From Sphingomonas corticis (GTDB lineage Bacteria > Pseudomonadota > Alphaproteobacteria > Sphingomonadales > Sphingomonadaceae), in contig NZ_JAAVJH010000003.1 in NCBI RefSeq assembly GCF_012035195.1, forward strand, positions 248,001 to 312,000: a DNA stretch of 64,000 nucleotides, given 5' to 3'. Shown piece after piece: positions 18,381-27,208 of this stretch (positions are counted from its first letter, which is position 1; each line of letters opens with the position of its first letter). The notes under the pieces were generated by a model, which was not told the DNA's origin, did no database searches, and saw only the letters and a list, made by a program, of their open reading frames with translations. A program made the position numbers and the translations under genes.

Positions 18381-19073
18381 TCAATGCCCCGCGTCGAGGG
18401 CGTAGCCGGCGGAGCGGACGGTGCGGATGATGTCGGGGCGGCCGCCCTCGTTGATCGCCTTGCGCAGGCGGCGGATGTGGACGTCGACGGTGCGGCTCTC
18501 GATGTCGCTGTCGTGCCCCCACACGCTGTCCAGCAGCCGCTCGCGCGAGAAGACGTGGCCGGGATGTTCGAGGAAGTGCTTGAGCAGCCGGAACTCGGTC
18601 GGCCCCAGCGGGATCACCTCACCGCCGCGCCGGACCTTGTGGCCCACCGTGTCCATCTCGAGGTCGGAGTAGCTGAGCGCCTCCCCCGCCAGCGCCGGGC
18701 GCACGCGGCGCAGCACCGCGCCGACGCGCGCCACCAGCTCGCGCGGGGAGAAGGGCTTCGTCACGTAATCGTCCGCCCCGGTTTCCAAGCCGCGGACGCG
18801 ATCCTCCTCCTCGCCGCGCGCGGTGAGCATGATGATCGGCACGTTCTGCGTCTCCGCGGCGCGGCGCAGGCGGCGGCACACCTCGATGCCGGACAGCCCC
18901 TCCACCATCCAGTCGAGCAGGACGATGTCGGGCGGCGTCTCCTTGGCGAGCAGCAGCGCCTCCTCGCCGTCGATGGTGTGCTGGACGTCGAAGTCCTCGC
19001 GGGTGAAATGCCAGATCAGCAACTCGGCCAGCGCCGAATCGTCCTCCACCAGCAGCATCCGTGCATTGGCCAT
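18381..19073 (-). CDS. phoB: Phosphate regulon response regulator
   Basis: A 230-residue OmpR/PhoB-type regulator. The receiver domain (1-120) has acidic residues Glu10-Asp11-Asp12, phosphoacceptor Asp54 in VLLDW and the conserved Lys in DDYVTKPF. The C-terminal winged helix (about 130-230) ends in SRTVDVHIRRLRKAI and RTVRSAGYAL, the usual DNA-recognition region. It is expected to be phosphorylated by PhoR when phosphate is low and to activate pst genes. I chose the ATG at 19073, which overlaps the phoU stop by one base (TGATG); an ATG further upstream would add five residues. It is last in the pst-pho operon. Confidence 0.95.
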   Translation of the reverse strand: MANARMLLVEDDSALAELLIWHFTREDFDVQHTIDGEEALLLAKETPPDIVLLDWMVEGLSGIEVCRRLRRAAETQNVPIIMLTARGEEEDRVRGLETGADDYVTKPFSPRELVARVGAVLRRVRPALAGEALSYSDLEMDTVGHKVRRGGEVIPLGPTEFRLLKHFLEHPGHVFSRERLLDSVWGHDSDIESRTVDVHIRRLRKAINEGGRPDIIRTVRSAGYALDAGH

Positions 19074-19759
19074 CACTGATTTCCCCATTCGCGATCGGTC
19101 ATCTGGTTCCCGGTGGCGGCGAAATGGACCATCTCCGCGACGTTGGTCGCGTGGTCGCCGATCCGCTCCAGGTTCTTGGCGACGAACAGCAGGTGCGCGC
19201 ACTGGCTGATCGTCTTCGGATTCTCGACCATGTAGGTGACGAGCGTCCGGAAGATGCTGTCGTAGAAATCGTCCAGCGTGCGGTCGCGGCGGACGATCTC
19301 GACCGCCTTGGCCGCGTCGCGCGCGGCGAAGGCATCGAGCGCGTCGTGCACCATTTCCGCCGCGATCTTCGCCATGGCGGGAACGGTGGACAGCGGCTCG
19401 ATCCGGTGCTCGCCCTCGATCAGCGGCACGCGCTTGGCGATGTTCTTCGCATAGTCGCCGATCCGCTCCACCACCGCGGCGATCTTCAGCGCCGCGACCA
19501 CCTCGCGCAGGTCGTTGGCCAGCGGCGCGCGCAGCGCGATGATGCGCACCGCCGTCCGCTCCACGTCCGCCTCGATCGCGTCGATGCGGCGGTCGTCCTG
19601 GCGGATGCGGTCGGCGAGTTCGAGGTCGCCGCGCTGCAGCGCCGTCATCGCGTGGCCGATCGCCGCCTCCGCCAGGCCGCCCATCTGCGAGATGAGGCCG
19701 CGCAGCTGCCCGATGTCCTGATCGAACGCCTTGACCGTATGTTCCTGCTGGCTCGCCAT
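19073..19759 (-). CDS. phoU: Phosphate signalling protein PhoU
   Basis: A 228-residue protein of two similar three-helix PhoU domains. The repeated core is visible twice: VVERIGDYAKNIAKR (about 95-110) and NLERIGDHATNVAEM (about 198-212), each carrying the E-x-x-x-D metal-binding motif. PhoU links the Pst transporter to PhoR and represses the regulon when phosphate is ample. ATG at 19759; 11 bases after pstB and coupled to phoB. Confidence 0.95.
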   Translation of the reverse strand: MASQQEHTVKAFDQDIGQLRGLISQMGGLAEAAIGHAMTALQRGDLELADRIRQDDRRIDAIEADVERTAVRIIALRAPLANDLREVVAALKIAAVVERIGDYAKNIAKRVPLIEGEHRIEPLSTVPAMAKIAAEMVHDALDAFAARDAAKAVEIVRRDRTLDDFYDSIFRTLVTYMVENPKTISQCAHLLFVAKNLERIGDHATNVAEMVHFAATGNQMTDREWGNQ

Positions 19760-19770
19760 GGCTCCGCTCC

Positions 19771-20535
19771 TCAGCCGTACCGGCCGGTGATGTAATCCTT
19801 CGTCCGCTCCTCGCGCGGGTTGGTGAACATGGCGGAGGTGTCGCCGTATTCGACCAGTTCGCCGAGGTGGAAGAAGGCCGTCTTCTGCGACACGCGCGCC
19901 GCCTGCTGCATGTTGTGCGTGACGATGACGATGGCGTAGCGGCCGCGCAGGTCGGAGATCAGCTCCTCGATGCGCGCGGTCGCGATGGGATCGAGCGCGC
20001 TGCACGGCTCGTCCATCAGGATGACTTCCGGATCGACGGCGATGGCGCGTGCGATGCACAGCCGCTGCTGCTGGCCGCCCGACAGCGCGGTGCCCGATTC
20101 GGACAGGCGGTCCTTCACCTCGTTCCACAGCCCCGCGCGCTGGAGCGAGCGTTCGACGATCTGCGCCAGCTCCGCCTTGGATCGCGCGAGACCGTGGATG
20201 CGCGGGCCGTAGGCCACGTTCTCGAAGATCGACTTGGGAAAGGGGTTCGGCTTCTGGAAGACCATGCCGACCCGCGCGCGCAGCTGCACCACGTCCATCG
20301 CGCGGGCGTAGATGTCCTCCCCGTCCAGCCGCACGTCGCCCTCCACGCGAGCGCCGGCGATCGTGTCGTTCATGCGGTTCAGCGTGCGCAGGAAGGTGGA
20401 TTTGCCGCAGCCCGACGGGCCGATGAAGGCGGTCACCTCGTCCTGGCGGACGTGCAGCGACACGTTCCGGATCGCCTGCTTGGCGCCATAGAAGACGTTG
20501 ACGCCTTCGGCCGTGATTTTCGCGTGATCGGTCAC
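19771..20535 (-). CDS. pstB: Phosphate ABC transporter ATPase
   Basis: A 254-residue ABC ATPase that powers high-affinity phosphate import. Walker [10 protein letters not shown] (39-47), signature LSGGQQQR (151-158), Walker B VILMDEP (171-177) and the switch histidine in [13 protein letters not shown] are all intact. [16 protein letters not shown] is typical of PstB. GTG start at 20535 overlaps the pstA stop by 4 bases (GTGA). Confidence 0.96.
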   Translation of the reverse strand: MTDHAKITAEGVNVFYGAKQAIRNVSLHVRQDEVTAFIGPSGCGKSTFLRTLNRMNDTIAGARVEGDVRLDGEDIYARAMDVVQLRARVGMVFQKPNPFPKSIFENVAYGPRIHGLARSKAELAQIVERSLQRAGLWNEVKDRLSESGTALSGGQQQRLCIARAIAVDPEVILMDEPCSALDPIATARIEELISDLRGRYAIVIVTHNMQQAARVSQKTAFFHLGELVEYGDTSAMFTNPREERTKDYITGRYG

Positions 20536-21776
20536 CAGCGGGTCTCGAAGCGGTTGCGGAGGTAGATGGCGAGGCCGTTCATCGCGAGCAGGACGACGAG
20601 CAGGACGATGATCGCCGCCGACGTCTTCTCGACGAAGCCCTGGCTGACCTCGTCCGACCAGAGGAAGATCTGCACCGGCAGCGCGGTGGCGGGGTCGGTC
20701 AGCCGGTCGGGCGGGGCGGCGATGAAGGCCCGCATCCCGATCATCAGCAAGGGTGCGGTCTCGCCCAGCGCGCGCGCCATGCCGATGATCGTGCCGGTGA
20801 GGATGCCGGGCAGCGCGAGCGGCAGGACGTGGTGGAAGACGACCTGTACGCGGGATGCGCCCAGCGCGCGCGCGGCGTCGCGGATCGAGGGCGGCACGGC
20901 CTTGATCGCGTTGCGGCCAGCGATGACGATGACGGGCATCGTCATCAGCGCGAGCGTCAGCCCGCCGACCAGTGCGGCGGAGCGCGGCAGGTGGAAGGTG
21001 CCGAGGAACACCGCCAGCCCGAGCAGGCCGAAGATGATCGACGGCACCGCGGCGAGATTGTTGATCGACACCTCGATCACGTCGGTGACGCGGTTCCTCG
21101 GCGCATATTCCTCCAGATAGAGCGCGGCGAGGACGCCGATCGGGAAGGCGAGCGCCATCGTCACCGCCATGGTCAGCAGCGATCCCTTCAGCGCGCCCCA
21201 GATGCCCGCGCGGGTGGGATCGGTGGCGTCGGCGCCGGCGAAGAAATCGGTGTTGAGGCCGCTTGACAGCCGGTCGCCCAGCCGGCGCACCGAAGCCTCC
21301 GCCTCGGGCGTGCCGCGGCCCTTGCGCGCGATGTCGATCTCCGTCGCCACCGGCACGTCCAGCACGGTGCGGCGGCCGAGGAGGCCGGGATCGCGCTTCA
21401 CCGCGTCGCGCACGACGAGCCACGCGCCGTCGGACAGGATCGCCGCTCCGCCGGCGGGGGCGAAGGCGGCGTCGGCGGCGCGATCCACCGCGTTCTCCAG
21501 CCCCGCGCCCGCCAGCGCCAGGTCCGCGCCCGGCCCCATCAGCCGCGCGCCCTCGATCCTGACGTCCGACAGGTCCAGCGGCAGCGCGACGCGGGTCTCG
21601 ACGAAGCCGCCGGCGCCGCGCGCCACCATGGAGACCAGCAGGAAGGCCAGGAAGGCCGCGGACGCGAGGATGGCGGCGAGGCCGAGCAGGCGGAAGCGCC
21701 GCTCCGCCGCGTAGCGCCGCCGCAGCCGCCGCTGCATCGCAGGCGCGCGCCAGTCGGTGGGCTGCCGCTCAGTCAT
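20532..21776 (-). CDS. pstA: Phosphate ABC transporter permease PstA, extended form
   Basis: A 414-residue inner-membrane permease, over 100 residues longer than the E. coli protein. The extra length is a periplasmic domain between the first helix (about 30-50) and the transporter core, as in alphaproteobacterial PstA proteins with a DUF3333-like segment. The core (about 195-405) holds five or so helices and the ATPase-contact EAA-like loop with [24 protein letters not shown]. It overlaps pstC by 8 bases and pstB by 4 bases, so the three are probably translated together. Confidence 0.93.
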   Translation of the reverse strand: MTERQPTDWRAPAMQRRLRRRYAAERRFRLLGLAAILASAAFLAFLLVSMVARGAGGFVETRVALPLDLSDVRIEGARLMGPGADLALAGAGLENAVDRAADAAFAPAGGAAILSDGAWLVVRDAVKRDPGLLGRRTVLDVPVATEIDIARKGRGTPEAEASVRRLGDRLSSGLNTDFFAGADATDPTRAGIWGALKGSLLTMAVTMALAFPIGVLAALYLEEYAPRNRVTDVIEVSINNLAAVPSIIFGLLGLAVFLGTFHLPRSAALVGGLTLALMTMPVIVIAGRNAIKAVPPSIRDAARALGASRVQVVFHHVLPLALPGILTGTIIGMARALGETAPLLMIGMRAFIAAPPDRLTDPATALPVQIFLWSDEVSQGFVEKTSAAIIVLLVVLLAMNGLAIYLRNRFETRW

Positions 21777-23145
21777 ACGCCTCGCGATACCGCCGCACGA
21801 CCATCAGCGCGACGACGTTCAGCATGAAGGTGATCGCGAACAGCGTGAGGCCGAGCGCGAAGGCGGCGAGCGTCTTCGCCGAATCGAACGCCGCCTCGCC
21901 GGTGAGGAGATCGACGATCTGCTTCGTCACCGTCGTCGTGCTGGCGAAGGGATTGAGCGTCAGCGTGGCAACGCCGCTGGCCGCCATCACGACGATCATC
22001 GTCTCGCCGATCGCGCGGCTGACCGCCAGCAGCACGCCGCCGACCACGCCGGGGAGGGCGGCGGGGACGAGGACCTGCCGGATCGTCTCCGACCGGGTGG
22101 CGCCCATCGCCAGGCTGCCGTCGCGCATGGAGGCGGGAACCGCGGCGAGGCTGTCGTCCGCCATGGAGGAGACGAAGGGGACGATCATCACGCCCATCAC
22201 CAGCCCCGCGGCCAGCGCGCTCTCCGACGTGGCGTTCGCGATGCCGAGCGCGACGCCCAGCTCGCGCACCGCGGGCGCCACCGTCAGCGCGGCGAAATAG
22301 CCGTAGACGACGGTCGGCACGCCGGCGAGGATCTCCAGCAGCGGCTTGATCCAGCGGCGCGTGGCGGGCGCGGCATATTGCGTCAGGTAGATCGCGCTCA
22401 TCAAGCCGAGCGGGATCGCCACGGCCATGGCGATGATCGCGCCGATGAAGAACGTGCCCCAGAACAGCGGCACCGCGCCCAGGCTCGCGCCCGGATCGCG
22501 CGGGTCGATGACCTGCGGCGACCAGTGCGTGCCGAACAGGAAGTCGGCCACGGGCACGATGCGGAAGAAGCGCGCGCTCTCGACGAGGAGGCTGGCGACG
22601 ATGCCGAGCGTCGTCAGGATGGCGAGGAGCGAGGCGGCGAGCAGCAGTGCCATCACCACCCGCTCCACGTGCGTGCGTGCGGAGAAGCCGGGACGCACCG
22701 CGAGGAACGAGAGCGCACCGCCGGCGAAGGCGAGCAGCAGCGCGGCGACGCTGGCGATCAGGTCGAACCGGTCCTGCGCCGCGGCATAGGCGGGGGCGAG
22801 CCGCGAGGAGAGCGGGTGGAACGCGCCATAGGCGTACCCGTTTGCCAGGTTGCGCGCCTCCGACAGGATCGCGGCGCGGTCCAGCCCGGGCGGCGGCAGC
22901 GCGGCGGCGGCCGGGGTGGCGATCACGGCGTCGGTGACGAGCGCGGGGGACGTGAACTGCCACACGCTGAGGAACAGCAGCGCCGGGATCAGCGTACACA
23001 GCGCCACGAACCAGCCGTGGTGCTGCGGCAGCGAGCTGAAGCGCCGCTGCGTCCCTGCGCGGAACCGCGCCGCACGGGCACGGGCGCTGACCCAGCCGAT
23101 CAGCGCCAGCGCGGCGACGAGGAAGAGGAGGCCGGAAGCGGGCAT
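21769..23145 (-). CDS. pstC: Phosphate ABC transporter permease PstC, extended form
   Basis: A 458-residue permease, longer than the E. coli protein because of an N-terminal region with two or three extra hydrophobic segments (about 1-25, 43-65 and 120-150). The core C-terminal half contains PLLEILAGVPTVVYGYFA and the EAA-like loop LAMGATRSETIRQVLVPAALPGVVGG, followed by the helix with AIGETMIVVMAAS. ATG at 23145, two bases after the pstS stop. Partners are PstA, PstB and PstS. Confidence 0.93.
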   Translation of the reverse strand: MPASGLLFLVAALALIGWVSARARAARFRAGTQRRFSSLPQHHGWFVALCTLIPALLFLSVWQFTSPALVTDAVIATPAAAALPPPGLDRAAILSEARNLANGYAYGAFHPLSSRLAPAYAAAQDRFDLIASVAALLLAFAGGALSFLAVRPGFSARTHVERVVMALLLAASLLAILTTLGIVASLLVESARFFRIVPVADFLFGTHWSPQVIDPRDPGASLGAVPLFWGTFFIGAIIAMAVAIPLGLMSAIYLTQYAAPATRRWIKPLLEILAGVPTVVYGYFAALTVAPAVRELGVALGIANATSESALAAGLVMGVMIVPFVSSMADDSLAAVPASMRDGSLAMGATRSETIRQVLVPAALPGVVGGVLLAVSRAIGETMIVVMAASGVATLTLNPFASTTTVTKQIVDLLTGEAAFDSAKTLAAFALGLTLFAITFMLNVVALMVVRRYREAYD

Positions 23146-23147
23146 CG

Positions 23148-24203
23148 TCAGTGCAGGGTCGCCGGATCGAGCGGCGTCTCGCGCACGATCGTTTGCGCCG
23201 CGGCGGCGCGCACCGCGGGCGGCGAGGCGATCAGGCCGCGGCGCACCAGCGGGCCGTCGTCCGACCACAGCCGCGCATAGTCGCGCAGGAAGGCGCGCAG
23301 GCCGGGGATGGCGTGCAGGTGCGCGGTCTTCACGTAGAGGTAGAGCGGGCGCGCGCCGGGGTATCGGCCGGCCGCGATGGCGCGATAGTCCGGCGCCACG
23401 CCGTCCACCGCCACGCCGCGCACCGCGCGCAGGTTCTCCTCGAGATAGCCGTAGCCGAAAATGCCGATCGCCTGTGGATTGGCCTGAAGCTTCTGCACGA
23501 TCAGATTGTCGTTCTCGCCCGCGTCGATGTAGCCGCCGTCCTCGCGCACGCGCTGGCAGCGCGCCTGGAATGCGGCCTCGTCGCGCGCCTTCAGCGCCGC
23601 CGCGGCGGGATCGACCGCGAGGCAGCCCCTGGCGAGGATCAGCTCGGCCAGCGCGTCGCGCGTCCCGCTGGTGGCGGGCGGGCCGTACACCTGGATCGGC
23701 GTGGCGGGCAGCGCCGGGTTCACGTCGCGCCAGGCGCGCGCGCGATTGGGCCGGCCGCCGGGGGCGAGCGCCAGCGCGCGATACAGGTCCGCGCTGGTCA
23801 GCGCCATGCGCGGACCGTCCAGCGCCTCGGCGAAGGCGATGCCGTCGATGCCGACCTGCACCTCGACGACGCCGCCCACGCCGTTGCGGCGGCACTGGTC
23901 GTATTCGGCGCGCTTCATCCGCCGCGACGCGCCCGCGATATCGGGATGGCGCGCGCCGATGCCGGCGCAGAACAGCTTCATCCCCGCGCCCGTGCCGGTC
24001 GATTCGATCACCGGCGGCTTCGCGGCGGGATGGTTGGCGAGATATTGTTCGGCGACGAGGGTGGTGAAGGGATAGACGGTGGAGGAGCCGACCGCCTTGA
24101 TCTGGTCGCGCGCGCCCTCGCCCGCGCCCGCCGCCTGATCGACGCACGCGCAGCAGAACAGCGCCGGCAGCAGCGCGGCGAGCGTCGAGAGGCGACGCGG
24201 CAT
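23148..24203 (-). CDS. pstS: Phosphate-binding protein PstS
   Basis: A 351-residue periplasmic phosphate-binding protein. The signal region MPRRLSTLAALLPALFCCAC suggests lipid attachment at one of the cysteines near residue 18-20, although the lipobox is not canonical. Phosphate-site motifs are AVGSSTVYPF just after the signal, ESTGTGAGMK, and the YGPPATSGTRD loop. It delivers phosphate to PstCA. The ATG at 24203 lies about 57 bases downstream of the PHO-box-like element in the 3' end of phoR, consistent with a phosphate-starvation promoter here. Confidence 0.94.
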   Translation of the reverse strand: MPRRLSTLAALLPALFCCACVDQAAGAGEGARDQIKAVGSSTVYPFTTLVAEQYLANHPAAKPPVIESTGTGAGMKLFCAGIGARHPDIAGASRRMKRAEYDQCRRNGVGGVVEVQVGIDGIAFAEALDGPRMALTSADLYRALALAPGGRPNRARAWRDVNPALPATPIQVYGPPATSGTRDALAELILARGCLAVDPAAAALKARDEAAFQARCQRVREDGGYIDAGENDNLIVQKLQANPQAIGIFGYGYLEENLRAVRGVAVDGVAPDYRAIAAGRYPGARPLYLYVKTAHLHAIPGLRAFLRDYARLWSDDGPLVRRGLIASPPAVRAAAAQTIVRETPLDPATLH

Positions 24204-24259
24204 CACTTCCCCGCAACGACGCGCCGCCCCCGTTGGCGGCGCATGACGCCCGCGGCCTT

Positions 24260-24288
24260 GTGACAGCCGCGTTACGCCTTGATGACAG
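24260..24288 (-). promoter_or_regulatory. PHO box (predicted PhoB binding site) upstream of pstS
   Basis: On the minus strand the sequence reads CTGTCAT, CAAG, GCGTAAC, GCGG, CTGTCAC: three 7-base units each followed by 4 bases, the 11-base period of PhoB sites. Units 1 and 3 match the CTGTCA(T/C) consensus fully; unit 2 is degenerate. The first unit overlaps the last codons of phoR. It would place a PhoB-activated promoter between phoR and pstS. Prediction from sequence only. Confidence 0.65.
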
Positions 24289-25486
24289 CGGGAGCCGCCG
24301 CCGCCGGCAACGCCACGGTGACGCGCGTACCCACGCCCGGTTCGCTGGCGATGTCCAGCCGGCCGCGATGCCGCTCGACGATGTGCTTGACGATGGCGAG
24401 ACCAAGGCCGGTGCCGCCCAGCGACCGGCTGCGCCCCGCGTCGACGCGATAGAAGCGCTCCGTCAGCCGCGGCAGGTGATCGGCCGCGATGCCGTCTCCC
24501 TGGTCCGCGACGACGAGGCAGGCGAGCCCCTCTCGCGGTGTCAGCGAGACGCGGACGGGCGTGCCGGCGCGGCCGTACTTCATCGCGTTGCCGACCAGGT
24601 TGTGGAGCAGCTGCGACAGCTGTGCGGCGTCGCCGGTCACCTCCGGCACGTCGGCGGCGACGTCCAGCACGATGTCCCGGCCGCGATCGCCGTGGGTGGT
24701 CGCCAGCGTGGCACATACCTCCCGCGCGGAGGCGGCGAGATCGACGCGGGTGCTGGGCAGGCGGAACTTGTCCGCCTCGATCCGCGACAGGCTCATCAGA
24801 TCCTCGACCAGCCGCTCCATCCGCCGCGCCTCGTCGAAGACGATGCCGAGGAAGCGGTTGCGCAGGGCTGGCTCCTCCCCGGCGGCGTCCTGCAGCGTCT
24901 CGACGTAGCCGAGGATCGAGGCGAGCGGGGTGCGCAGCTCGTGGCTGGCGTTCGCCACGAAGTCCACGCGCATGCGCTCGGCCGCGTGCTCGGCGGTGCG
25001 GTCGGACAGCTGCACCACCGACGTCGCCGGCCCGATCGCGGCGGCGCGCATCAGCCAGCGCCCCTCCAGCCCGCCCAGGCCGACCAGCTCGATCGCGCCC
25101 GGCCGGCCGGTGGCGGCATCGGCGAGATGCTCCGCCGCGCCGGGGTGTCGGATCGCGACGCGCGCATCCTCCCCGACGACGTGGGCGCCAAGCAGCGTGC
25201 GCGCCGCGGCGTTGGCGTCGGCGACGCGGCCGTGGCGGACGACCAGCACGGGATCGGCCACCCCCTCCAGCACGCCGCCGCCCTCGTCCGGCGGGGTGGC
25301 GGCTGGCGCTTCGGGCGCCGGGGCGTCGGGCTCGTCCATCGTGGCCACGATCGCCAGCAGCGCGGCCCCGCCCGCCAGCGTCGCGAGCGCGGCCTGGCCC
25401 GAACCGGACAGCAGATAGACCACGCCCGCGGTGGCGAGCGCCACCGCGACGGCGAGCCAGGTGCGCAGCGGAAGCTCGTCGATCAC
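24272..25486 (-). CDS. phoR: Phosphate regulon sensor histidine kinase
   Basis: A 404-residue membrane kinase that phosphorylates PhoB. Two N-terminal helices (about 8-27 and 32-50) are followed by a PAS-like region (70-165), a DHp domain with the phosphorylated His182 in NASHELRTPLASI, and an ATPase domain with N box NLVGNAMKYG, G1 DQGDGI, F box ERFYRVD and G2 GGTGLGLAIVKHI. There is no large periplasmic domain, as expected for PhoR, which senses through PstSCAB-PhoU. First gene of the phoR-pstSCAB-phoU-phoB cluster. Its 3' end contains the PHO box. Confidence 0.94.
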   Translation of the reverse strand: MIDELPLRTWLAVAVALATAGVVYLLSGSGQAALATLAGGAALLAIVATMDEPDAPAPEAPAATPPDEGGGVLEGVADPVLVVRHGRVADANAAARTLLGAHVVGEDARVAIRHPGAAEHLADAATGRPGAIELVGLGGLEGRWLMRAAAIGPATSVVQLSDRTAEHAAERMRVDFVANASHELRTPLASILGYVETLQDAAGEEPALRNRFLGIVFDEARRMERLVEDLMSLSRIEADKFRLPSTRVDLAASAREVCATLATTHGDRGRDIVLDVAADVPEVTGDAAQLSQLLHNLVGNAMKYGRAGTPVRVSLTPREGLACLVVADQGDGIAADHLPRLTERFYRVDAGRSRSLGGTGLGLAIVKHIVERHRGRLDIASEPGVGTRVTVALPAAAAPAVIKA

Positions 25487-25699
25487 GCGCGGCGGTGTAG
25501 CGGAAGCGCGGCGGCGTGCGCCACGGGAAACTGGTGGCGACTTCCGGCTTCACCCTTGCCGCTTGGACTCCGGCACGAGGCCGGGTGACGGTACGCCGTG
25601 ACGGCCCGCGCCATCCCGCATCGGCACAGCGCGCCCGGAGCCGGGATTGTGGCCGCGTTAGCGATATGGAAGTGCGCGGCGTGGCAGGACGCGCGCACG

Positions 25700-26086
25700 A
25701 TGGACGACACTCCCCCCTCCTCACCCACCCGCCGCGCGCTGATGCTGGGCGCCGCGGGGGCGGCGAGCGTGGTCTCGATCCGGCCGGCGCTGGCGCAGGC
25801 GGCGGGATCGGTGATGTTGTGCGAGATTCCGGTGCCCGACGCCGGACGCGCCGGCGGCTACGTCGCCGCGGACGGGACGGTCGTGCCCGCGGGCACGCAG
25901 GGTGCCTTCGCGCCCCCCGGCCGACCGCTGAAGGGCGAGGACGTGCGCCGCGCGATGAACGGCGGCGGGACGCTGCCGGGCATGGACTATCAGCGCAGCC
26001 AGGCATATCTGAAATATGTCTCCAGGCTCCAGCGCGGAACGGCCGGCTTCACCTGCTTCGTCTCCGTCCAGATGTTGCGCAGGTAG
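25700..26086 (+). CDS. Small Tat-signal protein, possible substrate of the HPr-rel-A operon
   Basis: A 128-residue protein with no assigned function. The N-terminus has a twin-arginine motif TRRALML (Arg11-Arg12) and a hydrophobic stretch ending ALA (30-32), so export by Tat with cleavage before Gln33 is likely. The mature ~96 residues have just two cysteines (41 and 119), a Gly/Pro/Ala-rich middle and a C-terminus ending FTCFVSVQMLRR. It is the first gene of a tight operon: the PqqD-like gene starts 7 bases after its stop. Tat exports folded, cytoplasmically modified proteins, so this could be the protein handled by the three downstream genes. That is inference. I chose the ATG at 25700; a longer start at 25598 lacks sense before the Tat motif. 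Confidence 0.7.
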   Translation: MDDTPPSSPTRRALMLGAAGAASVVSIRPALAQAAGSVMLCEIPVPDAGRAGGYVAADGTVVPAGTQGAFAPPGRPLKGEDVRRAMNGGGTLPGMDYQRSQAYLKYVSRLQRGTAGFTCFVSVQMLRR

Positions 26087-26093
26087 CGCCCCC

Positions 26094-26357
26094 GTGCTGC
26101 GCGGGCCGGGGGAAGCGGCCTTCGTGCTGCGCCCGCTCGGCGCGCTGACCGCGCTGTACCACCGCCCGTCCGCCACCACCCACCTGCTGGCCCCGCCCGC
26201 GCCGGAGATCCTGCGCGCTCTCGCCGGCGGGGAGATGACGGAGGCGGCGCTGCTGGCGGCACTGGCGCGCGACTACGACCTGGCCGATCCCGACCCGGCG
26301 GCGCTGGCGGCGCGGGTGGAGGAGCTGGTCGCCGCCGGACTGGTGGAACGCGCGTGA
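26094..26357 (+). CDS. PqqD-like peptide chaperone (HPr-rel-A type)
   Basis: An 87-residue PqqD-fold protein. PqqD relatives bind the leader part of a peptide or protein and present it to a modifying enzyme (RiPP recognition elements). The visible pattern is an N-terminal beta part (AAFVLRPLGALTALYHRPSA), then THLLAPPAPEILRAL, a helix with TEAALLAALARDYDL and a final helix ARVEELVAAGLVER, the usual PqqD order. The assignment to the 'HPr-rel-A' subtype rests on its neighbours. The start is a GTG at 26094, 7 bases after the previous stop; the next gene overlaps by 4 bases (GTGA). Confidence 0.78.
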   Translation: MLRGPGEAAFVLRPLGALTALYHRPSATTHLLAPPAPEILRALAGGEMTEAALLAALARDYDLADPDPAALAARVEELVAAGLVERA

Positions 26358-27208
26358 GGCACGCGACCTCGCGGCGGATCGGCCCGATAGGCTTCCGCAT
26401 CGGCAGCGACTGGCGCGCGCCGGTCGCCCTGCTGGACGCGCTCTACGCCGATTACCCGGTTCCCACCGTCGCCGACGCGACGGTGCGGCTGACGGCGACG
26501 CGGCCGTGGCGGCGCCGGGTGCGGCCCGCGATCGCGCTCGGCGGCGACCTGATGCTGCCGGACGCCGCGCCGCTGCCGCTGGAACACGGCCTGCTGGCGG
26601 CCGAGATGGCGATGAACCTGCAGGTGGCGCTGGGGCATCGCCGCCACCTGCTGCTCCACGCCGCGGCGGCGGAGCGCGACGGGCGGTGCGTGATCCTGAC
26701 GGGGGAGAGCGGGGCGGGGAAGTCGACGCTGTCCGCGCTGCTGATGGCGGCGGGGTGGCGCTTCTTGGGCGACGAGTTCGTGCTGATCGACCTCGCCAGC
26801 GGCATGGCCCGGCCGTTCCCGCGGCTCGTCAGCCTGAAGAACGAGAGCGTGGCGGAACTGGCGCGGCGGATGCCCGGCGCGCGCTTCGGCCCGGTGCTGC
26901 AGGGAACGCCCAAGGGCACGATCCGCCACCTGGTGCCCGATGCGCGCGCCGTCGCGGCGATGGACGTGCCCGCCACTCCCGCGCTGCTGCTGTTCCCCCG
27001 CTTCGGTGCCGCGCGCGCGGTGCGGCGGGTGGACGAGGGCGAGGCGTTCGTGCGGCTGACGCAGGCGTCGACCAACTACGCGCTGCTGGGCGAGGCGGGG
27101 TTCGACGCGCTGACGCGGCTGGTGACGCGCGTGCCGGCGCGGGCGATCGACTATGCCGACAGCGACGAGGGCGTGACGCTGGTGGAGGACCTCTGGTGCG
27201 CGCTATAG
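26354..27208 (+). CDS. HprK-related kinase A
   Basis: A 284-residue kinase related to HPr serine kinase. The Walker A loop GESGAGKST is at 117-125, preceded by LLLHAAAAERDGRCVILT and followed by the acidic FLGDEFVLID (Asp140-Glu141), a layout that matches HprK and PEPCK-type P-loop kinases. It lacks the N-terminal regulatory domain of true HprK, and no HPr/PTS gene is nearby. Relatives that work on lasso peptides phosphorylate a serine on the peptide; the target here is unknown, the best guess being the 25700-26086 product. GTG start at 26354 (GTGA overlap with the PqqD-like gene); it overlaps the nucleotidyltransferase by 13 bases. Confidence 0.82.
   Translation: MRHATSRRIGPIGFRIGSDWRAPVALLDALYADYPVPTVADATVRLTATRPWRRRVRPAIALGGDLMLPDAAPLPLEHGLLAAEMAMNLQVALGHRRHLLLHAAAAERDGRCVILTGESGAGKSTLSALLMAAGWRFLGDEFVLIDLASGMARPFPRLVSLKNESVAELARRMPGARFGPVLQGTPKGTIRHLVPDARAVAAMDVPATPALLLFPRFGAARAVRRVDEGEAFVRLTQASTNYALLGEAGFDALTRLVTRVPARAIDYADSDEGVTLVEDLWCAL

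Noticed and set aside
25487..25699. A second PHO box upstream of phoR
   Set aside because: GTGACGG-type sequences at 25584-25603 are spaced 13 bases apart, not 11, and match the consensus poorly.
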